The notes: generated by a model from the letters alone, not told the origin. DNA of 64,000 bases from Candidatus Gastranaerophilales bacterium (GCA_944324475.1 CALUWK010000001.1:89744-153743); one strand, 5' to 3'. Positions 16,937 to 26,883 are shown, counted from the first letter of the stretch. Translations and numbers: made by a program.

Positions 16937-17776
16937 TTGATAATTGACGGAAAAAAAGTTGCTTTTTTAATTTTAGAAGAATTAAAAGAAAAGGTTAAAA
17001 AGTTTGATAAAAAACCTGGATTAGCGGTAATTTTGGCAAATGATGATCCGTCAAGCAGGATTTATGTTGCTTCTAAGGAGAAACATTCGCTTAATTTAGG
17101 TTATAAATCTTGTGTTTATAGATTTGATAATTCTATTACTCAGGGAAAATTGACAGAATTAATACACGAACTTAATGAAAACCCTGATATAAATGGTATT
17201 CTTGTCCAATTACCATTATATTCTCATTTAAATGAAAGCGAGATTATAGAATTAATTGATCCAAGAAAGGATGTTGATGGGTTTCATCCGTTTAATATTG
17301 GAAAGCTATATGCGGGATTTAATCCTTATGCTGTGTGTTGTACTCCAAAAGGAATAGTTAAACTATTAAAAGCTTATAATATAAAAATTGAGGGTAAAAA
17401 TGCGCTTGTAATAGGACGTTCAAATATCGTAGGAAAGCCTGTTGCTTCTCTTTTGTCTAATGAAAATGCGACAGTTACTTTGGCTCATTCAAAAACACAG
17501 AATTTGAAGGAGTACACTAAAAATGCAGACATTATAGTGAGTGCAACTGGTAAAGCAAAGTTAATTACTTCTAGCATGGTTAAAAAAGGTGCGGTTGTTA
17601 TTGATGTAGGAATAATAAAACAAGACAATGGAAGGCTTGTTGGGGATGTTGATTTTGAAAAAGTTAAAGATGTAGCAAGTTATATAACCCCTGTCCCTGG
17701 TGGAGTGGGGCCGATGACCATAGCTTGCTTAATGGAAAATACATTTGAATTATTTTTATTACATAATAAAAGGTAG
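16937..17776 (+). CDS. folD: bifunctional methylenetetrahydrofolate dehydrogenase/cyclohydrolase
   Basis: A 279-residue FolD that interconverts 5,10-methylene-, methenyl- and 10-formyl-tetrahydrofolate. The catalytic Lys lies in YVASKEK, the ILVQLPL and PRKDVDGFHP motifs are intact, and the Rossmann part has GRSNIVGKP and the closing TPVPGGVGPMT. The start is a TTG (16937) preceded by AAGGGG at a good distance. It stands between a CooC-like gene and alr, upstream of the glycine cleavage genes, which use the same folate cofactor. Confidence 0.95.
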   Translation: MIIDGKKVAFLILEELKEKVKKFDKKPGLAVILANDDPSSRIYVASKEKHSLNLGYKSCVYRFDNSITQGKLTELIHELNENPDINGILVQLPLYSHLNESEIIELIDPRKDVDGFHPFNIGKLYAGFNPYAVCCTPKGIVKLLKAYNIKIEGKNALVIGRSNIVGKPVASLLSNENATVTLAHSKTQNLKEYTKNADIIVSATGKAKLITSSMVKKGAVVIDVGIIKQDNGRLVGDVDFEKVKDVASYITPVPGGVGPMTIACLMENTFELFLLHNKR

Positions 17777-17781
17777 GCGTA

Positions 17782-18951
17782 ATGCAGAATTTTAGAGGAA
17801 CGTATGTTAATAAAAACAGGGATGCTTGGGTTGAAATCAATCTTTCTAATTTAGAACATAACGTCTTAGAAGTTAAGAAGTATTTAATTAATAATTGTCT
17901 TGATAAAAGTAATCCTCCCGAGATATTTGCGGTTATTAAAGCTGATGGGTACGGTCATGGTTCATTAATGTGTGCTCCTGTTTTGTTGGCTTGTGGAGTT
18001 AGTGAATTTGGTGTTGCAAGTGTGGATGAGGGGATTGAACTTAGAGAAAATAAAATCGATGCTCCTATATTGGTTCTTGGCGCTGCGCCTTTGTGGGCTT
18101 TTGAAAATGCTATAAAGTATGATATTTCAATTTCTATTTTTAATGAGGAACATTTGGATGTGGCTTGTCAGTTATATAAAAGATTGAATAAAAGATTAAA
18201 AGTTCATATTAAACTGGATACGGGTATGAATAGAATTGGGCTTGAAAAAGAATTTGCTAAAGATTTTATAAAAAAAGTTTTAAAATCGGATTTTGTTGAA
18301 TTAAAAGGGATTTTTACTCATTTTGCAGACGTTGAAAATAAAATATTATTTGAAAAACAAATAAATTGTTTTAAGGATATAATTGAACCTTTTAGGAATG
18401 AGTTTAAAAAGAATGGGGTAAAGATTCATTGTCTAAATTCTCCAGGTATTTTTTCTTATCCTGAATTTTCTTATGATATGGTTAGAATGGGGATTGTGAT
18501 GTGGGGTTTGAGTCCTTATTCAAATAAATCAGAGGAAAATAAAAAAGTAAAATCAATGTTTCCTGTTATGGCTTTGAAAGCGAGAATTACAAATATACAT
18601 ACTTTAAAAAAGGGCGATGGAATTAGCTATGGACATATTTATGTTGCTAAAGAAGATAAAAAAGTTGCAACAATTCCTCTTGGTTATGCAGATGGAGTTG
18701 CAAGAAAATTATCAGGCAATATTATTGCATTTTTAAATGGTAATCAAGTTAATCAGATTGGAAGGATTACCATGGATCAAATGATGTTTGATGTTACCGG
18801 AATTGAGTGTTCAAAAGGTGACATTATAGAGCTTTTGGGCGAACATAATAAAATAGATACTATTGACAGTTGGGCAAATAAACTTGATACAATTAATTAT
18901 GAATTAACTTGCAGATTAAAAATGCGATTGCCCAGAATTTATATTAGGTAA
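17782..18951 (+). CDS. alr: alanine racemase
   Basis: A 389-residue PLP enzyme that converts L- to D-alanine for peptidoglycan. The PLP-binding Lys is in FAVIKADGYGHG (about residue 54) and the second catalytic Tyr is in DGISYGH (about 280). The rest of the fold, including IKLDTGMNRIG and the RMGIVMWGLSPY region, is standard. It starts five bases after folD and ends nine bases before gcvT, so it belongs to the one-carbon/glycine operon although it serves wall synthesis. Confidence 0.95.
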   Translation: MQNFRGTYVNKNRDAWVEINLSNLEHNVLEVKKYLINNCLDKSNPPEIFAVIKADGYGHGSLMCAPVLLACGVSEFGVASVDEGIELRENKIDAPILVLGAAPLWAFENAIKYDISISIFNEEHLDVACQLYKRLNKRLKVHIKLDTGMNRIGLEKEFAKDFIKKVLKSDFVELKGIFTHFADVENKILFEKQINCFKDIIEPFRNEFKKNGVKIHCLNSPGIFSYPEFSYDMVRMGIVMWGLSPYSNKSEENKKVKSMFPVMALKARITNIHTLKKGDGISYGHIYVAKEDKKVATIPLGYADGVARKLSGNIIAFLNGNQVNQIGRITMDQMMFDVTGIECSKGDIIELLGEHNKIDTIDSWANKLDTINYELTCRLKMRLPRIYIR

Positions 18952-18960
18952 GAGGTTTTA

Positions 18961-20133
18961 ATGGAAATATTAAAAGAAGCAAAAAAAACTTGTTTGTATG
19001 ATGAGCATATAAAGTTGGGTGCAAAAATGGTGCTTTTTGGTGGTTGGTTAATGCCTGTTCAATACGAAGGAATTATAAAAGAACATAATGCAACAAGAGA
19101 ATTTGCAGGTCTTTTTGATGTTTCACACATGGGTGAAATATATATAAAAGGAAAGGAAAGTCTTGAATACTTGCAAAGCATTGTTCCTCAGGATATTTCA
19201 AATTTGAAGGAAGGTTTTGCGGTTTATTGTCAACTTCCAAATAAAGAGGGCGGATTGGTTGATGATTTAATTGTTTATAATGTAAAAAATTTTGAAATTG
19301 ATGCAGATTATCTTGTTGTTATTAATGCTTCAAGGATTAATGATGATATTTTATTTATGTGGGAAGAAGCTAAAAATTTTGATGTTCAAATTGTAAATAA
19401 AAGTGATGAATTTTCAATGTTGGCGCTGCAAGGACCAAATTCAAAATTTATAGTAGATAATTTGGGGCTAAAACTTGAAGTACAACCAAAATTTTTTACA
19501 ATTCAAAAAGCAAAATTTGGTGACATTCCTGTTTTGTTAACCAGAACGGGTTATACAGGTGAAGATGGTTTTGAGATTATTTTTGAAAATAAATATGCTA
19601 TTGAAATTTGGAATAAAATATTGTCTTATAAAAGTAAATTTAATGTTGTTCCGGTTGGTCTTGGTGCAAGAGATACTTTAAGACTTGAAGCAGGTTTGCC
19701 TTTATATGGTCATGAATTAAATGAAAATATGACGCCTGTAGAATCTTCTCTTGGGTTTTTTATCCCGAATGATAAGAAGGAAAATTATAATGGTAAGAGT
19801 TTAATATTAGCTCAAAAATTAGGACAAAAGCCATTAAGAAGAAAGCTTTTTTCATTTATTATGGAAGATAGGCAAATTGCAAGAAATGGTTGTGATGTTT
19901 TTGTTGATGGCGTTAAGGTTGGGTATGTTACATCTGGTGCACCAAGTCCGACATTAGGAAGAAATATAGGTTTTTGTGTAATTGAATTTGCTAACTTGTC
20001 TTCAAGCTTGGTTACAAGACTTAACAATCCTCAAGAAAGTCTTGGCATGATTATACAAGTTATGGTAAGAAATAAATTATATGATGCAAAATTAACTAAG
20101 AAACCTTTTATAAAGAAAAATTATGAAAGATAG
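18961..20133 (+). CDS. gcvT: glycine cleavage system T protein (aminomethyltransferase)
   Basis: A 390-residue T-protein. It moves the methylene unit from the H-protein lipoyl arm to tetrahydrofolate and releases ammonia. The N-terminal GGWLMPVQYEG, the DVSHMGE motif and the VGLGARDTLRLEAG segment are family signatures. The C-terminal barrel is complete. It is co-transcribed with folD, which uses its product, and with gcvH and gcvPA. Confidence 0.95.
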   Translation: MEILKEAKKTCLYDEHIKLGAKMVLFGGWLMPVQYEGIIKEHNATREFAGLFDVSHMGEIYIKGKESLEYLQSIVPQDISNLKEGFAVYCQLPNKEGGLVDDLIVYNVKNFEIDADYLVVINASRINDDILFMWEEAKNFDVQIVNKSDEFSMLALQGPNSKFIVDNLGLKLEVQPKFFTIQKAKFGDIPVLLTRTGYTGEDGFEIIFENKYAIEIWNKILSYKSKFNVVPVGLGARDTLRLEAGLPLYGHELNENMTPVESSLGFFIPNDKKENYNGKSLILAQKLGQKPLRRKLFSFIMEDRQIARNGCDVFVDGVKVGYVTSGAPSPTLGRNIGFCVIEFANLSSSLVTRLNNPQESLGMIIQVMVRNKLYDAKLTKKPFIKKNYER

Positions 20134-20147
20134 GAGATAATAATAAA

Positions 20148-20525
20148 ATGAATATACCAGAAGGAATTTTATGTTCTAAGACTCATGAGTGGGTTCTTGA
20201 GGAAGGCAATCAAGTTTTGATTGGTTTAACGGATTGGGCTGTAGAACAACTGGGAGATGTTGTTTTTGTGGAATTTCCTGAAGTTGGTTCTAATTTTTCA
20301 AAAGATGAAGTTTTTGCAACAATAGAATCTGTTAAAGCGGCAAGTGAAATTTATATGCCTGTTGCGGGTGAAGTTGTTGAGATAAATGAACAGTTAATTA
20401 ATTCACCTGAATTGATTAATGAAGATGCTTATTCTGCTTGGCTTGTTAAAGTTAAACCTTCTAATTATCAGGAAGATATTGAAGGTTTAATGGAATATGA
20501 TGATTACAAAGACGAGGTTCAATAA
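20148..20525 (+). CDS. gcvH: glycine cleavage system H protein
   Basis: A 125-residue H-protein, the lipoylated carrier of the glycine cleavage system. The lipoyl-accepting Lys lies in ESVKAASE (about residue 64), inside the expected beta-hairpin, and the N-terminal KTHEWV is diagnostic. It has a GGAGAT-type ribosome site upstream. It lies between gcvT and gcvPA. Confidence 0.95.
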   Translation: MNIPEGILCSKTHEWVLEEGNQVLIGLTDWAVEQLGDVVFVEFPEVGSNFSKDEVFATIESVKAASEIYMPVAGEVVEINEQLINSPELINEDAYSAWLVKVKPSNYQEDIEGLMEYDDYKDEVQ

Positions 20526-20537
20526 AAGAAGGAATTA

Positions 20538-21803
20538 ATGTATAATTACGAGGCATTGTCTGATAATGATAGAGCTCAGATGCTTGATGTTATTGGTGTA
20601 AAATCTGTTGAAGAATTGTATGGTTCAATACCTGAAAGTGCAAGAGTGAATTTTTTAAATTTATCTGAAGGAGCAGATGAGATAGCTGCCCAGAAGAATC
20701 TTGAAAAGATTGCAAAGATGAATAAAATTGATTATCTTTGTTTTTTGGGTGGAGGTGCTAAAAAAAGATTTATTCCTCCTGCGATAGCTGATCTTATATC
20801 AAGATTTGAATTTTTATCTTGTTATACACCTTATCAAGCTGAAATTTCACAAGGATCTTTGAGGGTTATGTATGAATTTCAATCAGTGATTTGTTCTATT
20901 GTTAATCAGGATGTTTCAAATGCTTCGGTTTATGATGGAGCTAGCGCTTGTGCAGAAGCAATCTTGATGGCATCTCGTTTAACAAAAAAAAGAAAAGTGT
21001 TTGTGTGCGAGGATATCAATTTAAATTATCTTGAAGTAATAAAAACCTATTTATGGGCGAATGATATAGAGCTTGTGATAGGTAAAGATACTGATGATAT
21101 GGAGCTTTGCGCTAAATTATATCAAACTCCCAACAGATATGGTGAATTAAAAGATGTTTTCAAGAAAAATTCAAAAGAGCTGATTATAGCTTGTGTGGAT
21201 TTAATGTCTTGTATTTTGTATGAACCTCCAAAAGTTGATATTACTGTTGGTGACATTCAATCATTTGGTGTTGGTCTTAATTTTGGCGGAGCTTATGCGG
21301 GTTTTATTTCTTGTAGAGACGAATATAAACGTCAATTACCAGGCAGAATTTCTGGAAAAACAGTTGATAAAAGCGGAAAAACGGCGTATTGTTTAACTTT
21401 ACAAACAAGAGAACAACATATAAGACGTGAAAAAGCAACTTCAAATATTTGTTCTAATCAGGCACTTGTTGCTTTTATTGCTAATTTATATGCAAGAATA
21501 TTGGGTGAAAAAGGACTTTTAAAAATTGCAAAAATGTCATACAATAATGCCCATAAATTGGCTGAAAAATTATCAGAATTAGGGTTTGAAGTTGAAAATG
21601 AGGACTTTTTTGATGAATTTACCCTTAATGTCGGATGCAGCGAAAAATTTTTGGAGTTTATGAAAGAAAATAATATTCTTGCTGGGTGCAAAATTGATGA
21701 AAAAAGGATTTTAGTTTCAGTATCTGAATTAAATGATGACGTTGAAATAAGTGAGTATATTAGTTCGGCTAAAAAATTTTCATTAATTAGAATTGCTCAA
21801 TAG
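20538..21803 (+). CDS. gcvPA: glycine dehydrogenase (decarboxylating) subunit 1
   Basis: A 421-residue N-terminal half of the P-protein. Signatures include LGGGAKK near residue 72, YTPYQAEISQG, the GASACAEA segment and the TREQHIRREKATSNIC motif near residue 300. In this split form the PLP lysine is carried by the second subunit (GcvPB), which is not in the window: the next gene is an unrelated small protein. GcvPA therefore needs a partner encoded elsewhere. Slightly shorter than the usual 440 or so residues. Confidence 0.93.
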   Translation: MYNYEALSDNDRAQMLDVIGVKSVEELYGSIPESARVNFLNLSEGADEIAAQKNLEKIAKMNKIDYLCFLGGGAKKRFIPPAIADLISRFEFLSCYTPYQAEISQGSLRVMYEFQSVICSIVNQDVSNASVYDGASACAEAILMASRLTKKRKVFVCEDINLNYLEVIKTYLWANDIELVIGKDTDDMELCAKLYQTPNRYGELKDVFKKNSKELIIACVDLMSCILYEPPKVDITVGDIQSFGVGLNFGGAYAGFISCRDEYKRQLPGRISGKTVDKSGKTAYCLTLQTREQHIRREKATSNICSNQALVAFIANLYARILGEKGLLKIAKMSYNNAHKLAEKLSELGFEVENEDFFDEFTLNVGCSEKFLEFMKENNILAGCKIDEKRILVSVSELNDDVEISEYISSAKKFSLIRIAQ

Positions 21804-21877
21804 TTTTTCAATAGGATAATGTATTTTTTTGTAAGATAGTTTAATATAAGAACCTGATTATTATTTTGGAGGTTTTT

Positions 21878-22147
21878 ATGTGTAAAACTTATGATGCTAT
21901 TTATGAATTATCTAAACATACGGAATCTGATATTTTACTTTGTTTTTTGAGAAACAAAAGGATTGAAGGGCAGCTGCACAAGTGCGATAGTAAATTTCAT
22001 GAAGATAAGTGCTATGAAGGAGTTATTACTTTAAAAGATGCAGTTGTTACTTGCCGCAATGAAGATTATATAAGAGAGTATAAATGGATTAACATTCCAT
22101 CAAAGTATATTGAAACTTTCGCTTTTAAATGTTGTGAAAAAATATAA
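21878..22147 (+). CDS. small Cys-rich protein, possible Sm-like fold
   Basis: An 89-residue protein starting at ATG 21878, chosen because GGAGG ends five bases upstream; a TTG twelve bases earlier lies inside the Shine-Dalgarno and is unlikely. The pattern after an N-terminal helix is strand (DILLCFL), strand (RIEGQLHKCD), a charged loop, strand (GVITLKDAVVTC), then strands (KWINIPSKYIETFAF). This order resembles the Sm1/Sm2 layout of Sm/Hfq proteins, including the G-x-L and DA positions. It has six cysteines. The fold is an inference. It ends the one-carbon cluster. Confidence 0.6.
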   Translation: MCKTYDAIYELSKHTESDILLCFLRNKRIEGQLHKCDSKFHEDKCYEGVITLKDAVVTCRNEDYIREYKWINIPSKYIETFAFKCCEKI

Positions 22148-22162
22148 AATAAAGTTTGCTAT

Positions 22163-22194
22163 AAATAGCTCCTGTTGATAACAGGAGCTATTTT
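22163..22194 (+). terminator. bidirectional intrinsic terminator
   Basis: A perfect 14-bp stem (AAATAGCTCCTGTT with its complement) around a three-base GAT loop, followed by TTTT. It lies between the end of the glycine/one-carbon cluster and the convergent alcohol dehydrogenase gene, four bases before the latter's stop. The A-rich left arm gives T's on the minus strand, so it can serve both directions. Confidence 0.85.
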
Positions 22195-22197
22195 GAT

Positions 22198-23394
22198 TTA
22201 TAGGGATTTTTTATAAATTTCTTTTACTGCTTCTTTTGTTGCTTTGGTTGGAGCTATTGAAAGTAATCCGTCCAGAGATGGCGTTGTAAAAGCAAGTTCG
22301 GTTAATCTTTCAATATCATTTTCGCTAAATCCTTCATCTTTTAATTTATTTGGAACACCGACAGATTTTAGCCATTCATATACTAAATCGCCTGCTTCTT
22401 TAGCGCTCATTGCATCGTTAATTGACGGTGCCATTGGTTTTAAAATGTGTGTTAAGGTTTCTTTTTTCGTTTCCCACATATTTTCAATGACTGCAGGAAG
22501 GAGTATCGCAAGACCTAAGCCATGTGATAATTCATGTTTAATTGCTGAAAGTGGGTGTTCAAGAGCGTGTGTATAGTGAAGTAAGCCGTTGTCGAAACAA
22601 ACTCCGCCGAGCATTGCAGCATAAGCAAGAAAATATCTTGCATTAATATCTTCAGGGTTTTTATTTGCATCGGGCAGATATTTTGCAACCATTGAAATTA
22701 CTTCATGAGCAAGGCAAATTGTATAAGGAGAAGCAACTTTACTGGTGGCAGCTTCTATAACATGGTTTACTGCATCGATTGAAACATACTTTGTTTGTTT
22801 TTCGGATAATTTTGTCATTAATTTAGGATCATCAATAGCATACATTGGATAAATACAATTGTATGCTATAGCTGGTTTATAATCTTTTTCTACTATTGTT
22901 GCAACCGCAAATCTGTTAGTTTCAGTTCCTGTTCCGTGAGTTAAATTAATAGCAACGATTGGAACAGCTTTTTCAGGTGTAAATTTAAATTCATACAAGT
23001 CATTTGCTGTTTTATCTTTGTATTGTAATAATATTGCAACTGATTTGCCTGCATCGGTTGGAGAACCCCCGCCTATTGCAATAACCGCTTCTGCTCCAAA
23101 ATTCCGAGCTATTTTAGTTGCTTCATCAATGGCAATATTTGTCGGATTTGGTGTAACTTTGTCGTAATTAATATATTCAATATTGTTTTGTTTTAAGGCT
23201 TTTTCAACAACACTCCAAGCTCCTGTTGCTTTGTATGCGTTTTTTCCTGACATAACAATTAACTTATTTATTCCTGTGGATTTAAGGTTAGCTAAAATGT
23301 CATTTATTTTTTCTATTGCCCCAACGCCAAAAAAAACATTTGTCCTTGTTCTGATTTCTTTAATTTCATTGATGTTAATGTCTTTTTCCCACAT
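22198..23394 (-). CDS. iron-containing alcohol dehydrogenase
   Basis: A 398-residue group III alcohol dehydrogenase. The nucleotide motif IGGGSPTD is at about 110, and the metal ligands can be read as Asp in VSIDAVNH, then His in the same segment, HALEH and HELSHGLG. Such enzymes interconvert aldehydes or ketones and alcohols with NAD(P)H, often in fermentation (butanol dehydrogenase, lactaldehyde reductase types); the substrate cannot be assigned. It is a single gene with its own terminator. Confidence 0.92.
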   Translation of the reverse strand: MWEKDININEIKEIRTRTNVFFGVGAIEKINDILANLKSTGINKLIVMSGKNAYKATGAWSVVEKALKQNNIEYINYDKVTPNPTNIAIDEATKIARNFGAEAVIAIGGGSPTDAGKSVAILLQYKDKTANDLYEFKFTPEKAVPIVAINLTHGTGTETNRFAVATIVEKDYKPAIAYNCIYPMYAIDDPKLMTKLSEKQTKYVSIDAVNHVIEAATSKVASPYTICLAHEVISMVAKYLPDANKNPEDINARYFLAYAAMLGGVCFDNGLLHYTHALEHPLSAIKHELSHGLGLAILLPAVIENMWETKKETLTHILKPMAPSINDAMSAKEAGDLVYEWLKSVGVPNKLKDEGFSENDIERLTELAFTTPSLDGLLSIAPTKATKEAVKEIYKKSL

Positions 23395-23457
23395 ATAGAA
23401 ACTCCTTTATAATGTACAAATTCATTGTAACATTTTTTTAAGAGTTTGTGATAAAAT

Positions 23458-24381
23458 TTATTTTTTCTCGGGTTTTTGTATGCTAAAAGATTTATTTTCG
23501 TTTATTTCTATTCTTGCAGATTTGATTTTGTCTTTAATTTCATCTGAAATGCCCGAACCTTGAACAAGTCTGTCTATAAATGCGTTATTTAATTTAACCG
23601 CCTTTGGAAGTGCTTTTAGTTCTTCAAGAATTTCTTTTATTTTTTCAAAATCATAAGAAAAAGTTTTTTTATGGTTATAAGTTAAAATTTCTCCGCTGTT
23701 TGATTGTATTTGTCTTCCTCCACGTTCAAAATATATTTTAAAAATTGAACGTAGGTCTTGAATTTCCGATTGCATGGTGTTAATTGCTGATTGAAGTCTT
23801 AAATATCTTTCAAAAAGATATTCCACATGGTCAATTTGAGATAATTGCCAGTTATACTTTTGATAGTACAGCGCTTTTAATCTGGGATAGCATTTTGCTA
23901 ATGCCATAGCATCTCCCATAGCTCTGTGACGTTTTTCATTATCGGCATTAAATACGCTAACAAGGCAATCAAGTCCGCAGGATTCATATTGCGGATATAC
24001 TTCTTTAAACATCATTTGAGTATCTATGTAATTATTTTCAAGTTGTTTGTCATATAACCTTTTTGAGGCTTTGTTTAAGAAACTAAAATCAAAAATTGCG
24101 TTATGAGCAACTATGGTTGCATCACCTATAAATTCAAAAATTTTGGGGTATATTTCTTCTTCTGTTGGAGCATCTTTCAGGTCTTCTTCTGAAATTCCAT
24201 GGATAGCTTGAGATGATTTTCTTATATGGTGTTTTGCGTTGATTAATGTTTCAAACTTATCTTTAATTTTTCCATTTATAAGTTTTACTCCTGCAAATTC
24301 AATTATTTTTTCTCTGGTATAATCCAGACCTGTTGTTTCAACATCTATTATAACTTCAATTTCTTTAGGTTTTCTTGGCAT
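23458..24381 (-). CDS. DEDDh 3'-5' exonuclease (DnaQ/PolC-epsilon-like)
   Basis: A 307-residue protein with an N-terminal exonuclease domain (about 7-175). The acidic residues are in IDVETTGL, AHNAIFDFSFL and HRAMGDA, the complete DEDDh set. Residues 180-300 form an extra helical region of unknown role. The domain is that of DNA polymerase III epsilon or PolC; the C-terminal part suggests a stand-alone nuclease rather than the replicase subunit. Its start is 39 bases from the end of the mlaD-like gene, same strand. Confidence 0.88.
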   Translation of the reverse strand: MPRKPKEIEVIIDVETTGLDYTREKIIEFAGVKLINGKIKDKFETLINAKHHIRKSSQAIHGISEEDLKDAPTEEEIYPKIFEFIGDATIVAHNAIFDFSFLNKASKRLYDKQLENNYIDTQMMFKEVYPQYESCGLDCLVSVFNADNEKRHRAMGDAMALAKCYPRLKALYYQKYNWQLSQIDHVEYLFERYLRLQSAINTMQSEIQDLRSIFKIYFERGGRQIQSNSGEILTYNHKKTFSYDFEKIKEILEELKALPKAVKLNNAFIDRLVQGSGISDEIKDKIKSARIEINENKSFSIQKPEKK

Positions 24382-24419
24382 TTAATTTTTGTTTCCTTCA
24401 TGAGAATGATAACATAAAA

Positions 24420-25079
24420 TTATTTTTTTATAAATTCGTTTAATTTATCAACGTTTGTATTAACTTTTTTAATAGTTTTTACCATATTATTTTGTTCACT
24501 TTTAATATTTTCAATTTTATTTGTTATATTTTTATTTATATCTTGAATTTCGTTTCCTATTTGCTTAATTTTAGTATCGTTGGTATCTTTAATGTTGTTT
24601 AAAAATTTCTCCATTCCAGCTTTATTGAGACCTTTTATATATTTTTCTATTTGTTCCATAATTTCTACAAGACCTGTTGCTTCTTGAGCTATGTCATTTA
24701 TTCTTATTGTTTCTCCGGTAACTATTCCAACATCACAAGAGTTATCCGGAGGCATAAGTTCTATTGATTTAGAGCCGCCAAGTCCGTAGAATTCGACTCT
24801 TGCAATAGTTCCGTTCGGGATTTTCATATTTTTTTGAGTTATTATTATTTGAACTTGAATATGTTTATTTTTTGATTTTAATTTTCTTACATATCCGACA
24901 TTAATTCCCATAAATCTTACGGGAGAACCTTTGGTTATTCCGTCAATATCTTTAAAATCAATATTATAAATGTTTGGTTCAACAAATATTTTGGAATAAG
25001 CAAAAATTATTCCGCTAAAAACTATTGACAATAATATTGTCCAGATAACTATTTCGGCTAAAATTGTTCTTTTTTTCAT
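24420..25079 (-). CDS. MlaD-family MCE-domain protein
   Basis: A 219-residue protein with one N-terminal membrane anchor (about 8-30) and one MCE domain (about 38-120, with DIDGITKGSPVRFMGINVGYV at its start). A helical coiled tail (150-219) follows. MCE proteins form periplasmic hexamers that carry phospholipids between inner and outer membrane. No MlaE/MlaF genes are adjacent. Its ATG follows the ilvD stop with no gap, so the two are translated from one mRNA, an odd pairing of envelope and amino-acid genes. Confidence 0.88.
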   Translation of the reverse strand: MKKRTILAEIVIWTILLSIVFSGIIFAYSKIFVEPNIYNIDFKDIDGITKGSPVRFMGINVGYVRKLKSKNKHIQVQIIITQKNMKIPNGTIARVEFYGLGGSKSIELMPPDNSCDVGIVTGETIRINDIAQEATGLVEIMEQIEKYIKGLNKAGMEKFLNNIKDTNDTKIKQIGNEIQDINKNITNKIENIKSEQNNMVKTIKKVNTNVDKLNEFIKK

Positions 25080-26738
25080 TTATTGTGCTATTGCGCCTTT
25101 ATCTGCTTGGGATACGCTTTTTTGATATTTTGACAAATAACCCTTTAAAATTTCATTTTGATATGGCTTAAAGTTTTCTTTTCTTTTGTTAAGTTCTTCG
25201 TCTGATATTAAAAGATTAATTGTTCTTTTGTTTATATCTATTTGAATTTTATCTCCATTTTCAATTAATCCGATTGTTCCTCCTATTGCGGCTTCTGGGC
25301 ATATATGCCCTATGCATAATCCTCTTGTTCCCCCTGAAAATCTTCCATCTGTAATAAGAGCACATTTTTTTCCAAGACCTTTTCCAACTAAAAGCGAAGT
25401 TGGAGCAAGCATTTCTCTCATGCCAGGGCCGCCTTTAGGACCTTCATAGCGTATTACAACTACGTCTCCTGCAATAATATCATCGTTTTCGATTGCTTTC
25501 ATGGCATCTTCTTCGTGGTTGTATACTTTTGCTGTTCCAGTAAATTCAAATACATCAGGATCAACTCCTGAAATTTTAACAACTGCACCTTGAGGAGCTA
25601 TATTTCCGTGCAAAATGGCAAGTCCGGGATTTGATGTAATTGGGTCATCAAAAGGTTTTATAACATTATTATCTACCCATGCATTTTCTATAATTTCACT
25701 TATTGAAATGTTTAAAATATTTTTAGTATTTTTCATCTCAGGAGTTTTTCCATATATTGTTTTAATAACCCCCGAAATTCCTCCTGCGTTATCTAAATCA
25801 GTCATAGTAAGCGTGCTTGAGGGGTCAAGTTTGATTATTTGAGGAATTTTTTTACTTAAATTTTCAAAATCATCTAAACTTAACGGAATGTTTGCACTTT
25901 GAGCGATGGCGAGAAGATGTAATATTGAATTTGTTGAACCTCCAAGTGCTAAATCTACAATTATAGCATTTTTAATTGAATCCAGAGTTACTATGTCTTT
26001 TGGTAGTACATTATTTTTAATTAAATCACAAATTGCAAATCCTGAATCGAATGCAATTCTGCGTTTTTTAGAGGATACTGCAGCTGCGGTTGCGCAACCT
26101 GTTAGACTCATTCCCATCACTTCCGTAAGGCATGCAAGTGTATTTGCTGTGTACATTCCTTGACAAGAGCCTATTGTAGGGCAGGCGTAGTGCTCCATTT
26201 CGCATAATTTTTCTTTCGTAATTTGTCCTACTCTGTATCTTCCCACAGCTTCCGATGAACCTCTAATAAATGTTAAGGTTTCGCCTTTACAATGTCCTTC
26301 GAGTGAAGGACCTGCTGTTACTATAATTGATGGGATGTTTAATCTCAAAGCTGCAATTAACATCCCTGGAGTTATTTTGTCGCAATTTGTTAAAAGAACT
26401 AAACCATCTAATTGGTGGGCGTTTGCAACTGTTTCAACACAATCTGCAATTAAATCACGACTTGGTAGGGAATATCTCATGCCGCAATGACCCATTGCTA
26501 TGCCGTCGCATACGGCAGGAACTCCGAAAATAAATGCTTGCCCACCGTTTGAATGTATTCCTTTTTCGATTTGACGTTCCAAGTCTCGCATGCCAGCATG
26601 TCCGGGAACTAAATCAGAAAATGAGCTGGCAATACCTACAAAAGGTTTTTTAATGTTTTTGTCTGATAACCCGCCTGCGTATAATAATGCTCTGTGTGGA
26701 GCGTGTTCTATTCCTTCTTTTACAATATTGCTTCTCAT
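25080..26738 (-). CDS. ilvD: dihydroxy-acid dehydratase
   Basis: A 552-residue IlvD of branched-chain amino acid synthesis, which converts 2,3-dihydroxy-isovalerate and -methylvalerate to the keto acids. Iron-sulfur ligands are seen in the NCDKITPGM and [11 protein letters not shown] segments, and the C-terminal GRFSGGTRG is diagnostic. Full length. No other ilv or leu gene is in the window. The gene is the first of a unit with the mlaD-like gene and perhaps the exonuclease. Confidence 0.96.
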   Translation of the reverse strand: MRSNIVKEGIEHAPHRALLYAGGLSDKNIKKPFVGIASSFSDLVPGHAGMRDLERQIEKGIHSNGGQAFIFGVPAVCDGIAMGHCGMRYSLPSRDLIADCVETVANAHQLDGLVLLTNCDKITPGMLIAALRLNIPSIIVTAGPSLEGHCKGETLTFIRGSSEAVGRYRVGQITKEKLCEMEHYACPTIGSCQGMYTANTLACLTEVMGMSLTGCATAAAVSSKKRRIAFDSGFAICDLIKNNVLPKDIVTLDSIKNAIIVDLALGGSTNSILHLLAIAQSANIPLSLDDFENLSKKIPQIIKLDPSSTLTMTDLDNAGGISGVIKTIYGKTPEMKNTKNILNISISEIIENAWVDNNVIKPFDDPITSNPGLAILHGNIAPQGAVVKISGVDPDVFEFTGTAKVYNHEEDAMKAIENDDIIAGDVVVIRYEGPKGGPGMREMLAPTSLLVGKGLGKKCALITDGRFSGGTRGLCIGHICPEAAIGGTIGLIENGDKIQIDINKRTINLLISDEELNKRKENFKPYQNEILKGYLSKYQKSVSQADKGAIAQ

Positions 26739-26883
26739 TTTTTCTCCTGTTGGCTTAATCCATTTTAATTAAAACATTTTTTTAATTATTCATCAATAAG
26801 GTTTATAGAATATAATCATTTTATATGTAGAAATCAATTTTGATTTTGTTATAATAAAGGAAAATTATTATAGGAAAAAATAA

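Noticed and set aside
18940..18962. Glycine riboswitch upstream of gcvT
   Set aside because: Only nine bases separate alr and gcvT, far too short for a riboswitch; the cluster is one co-directional unit.
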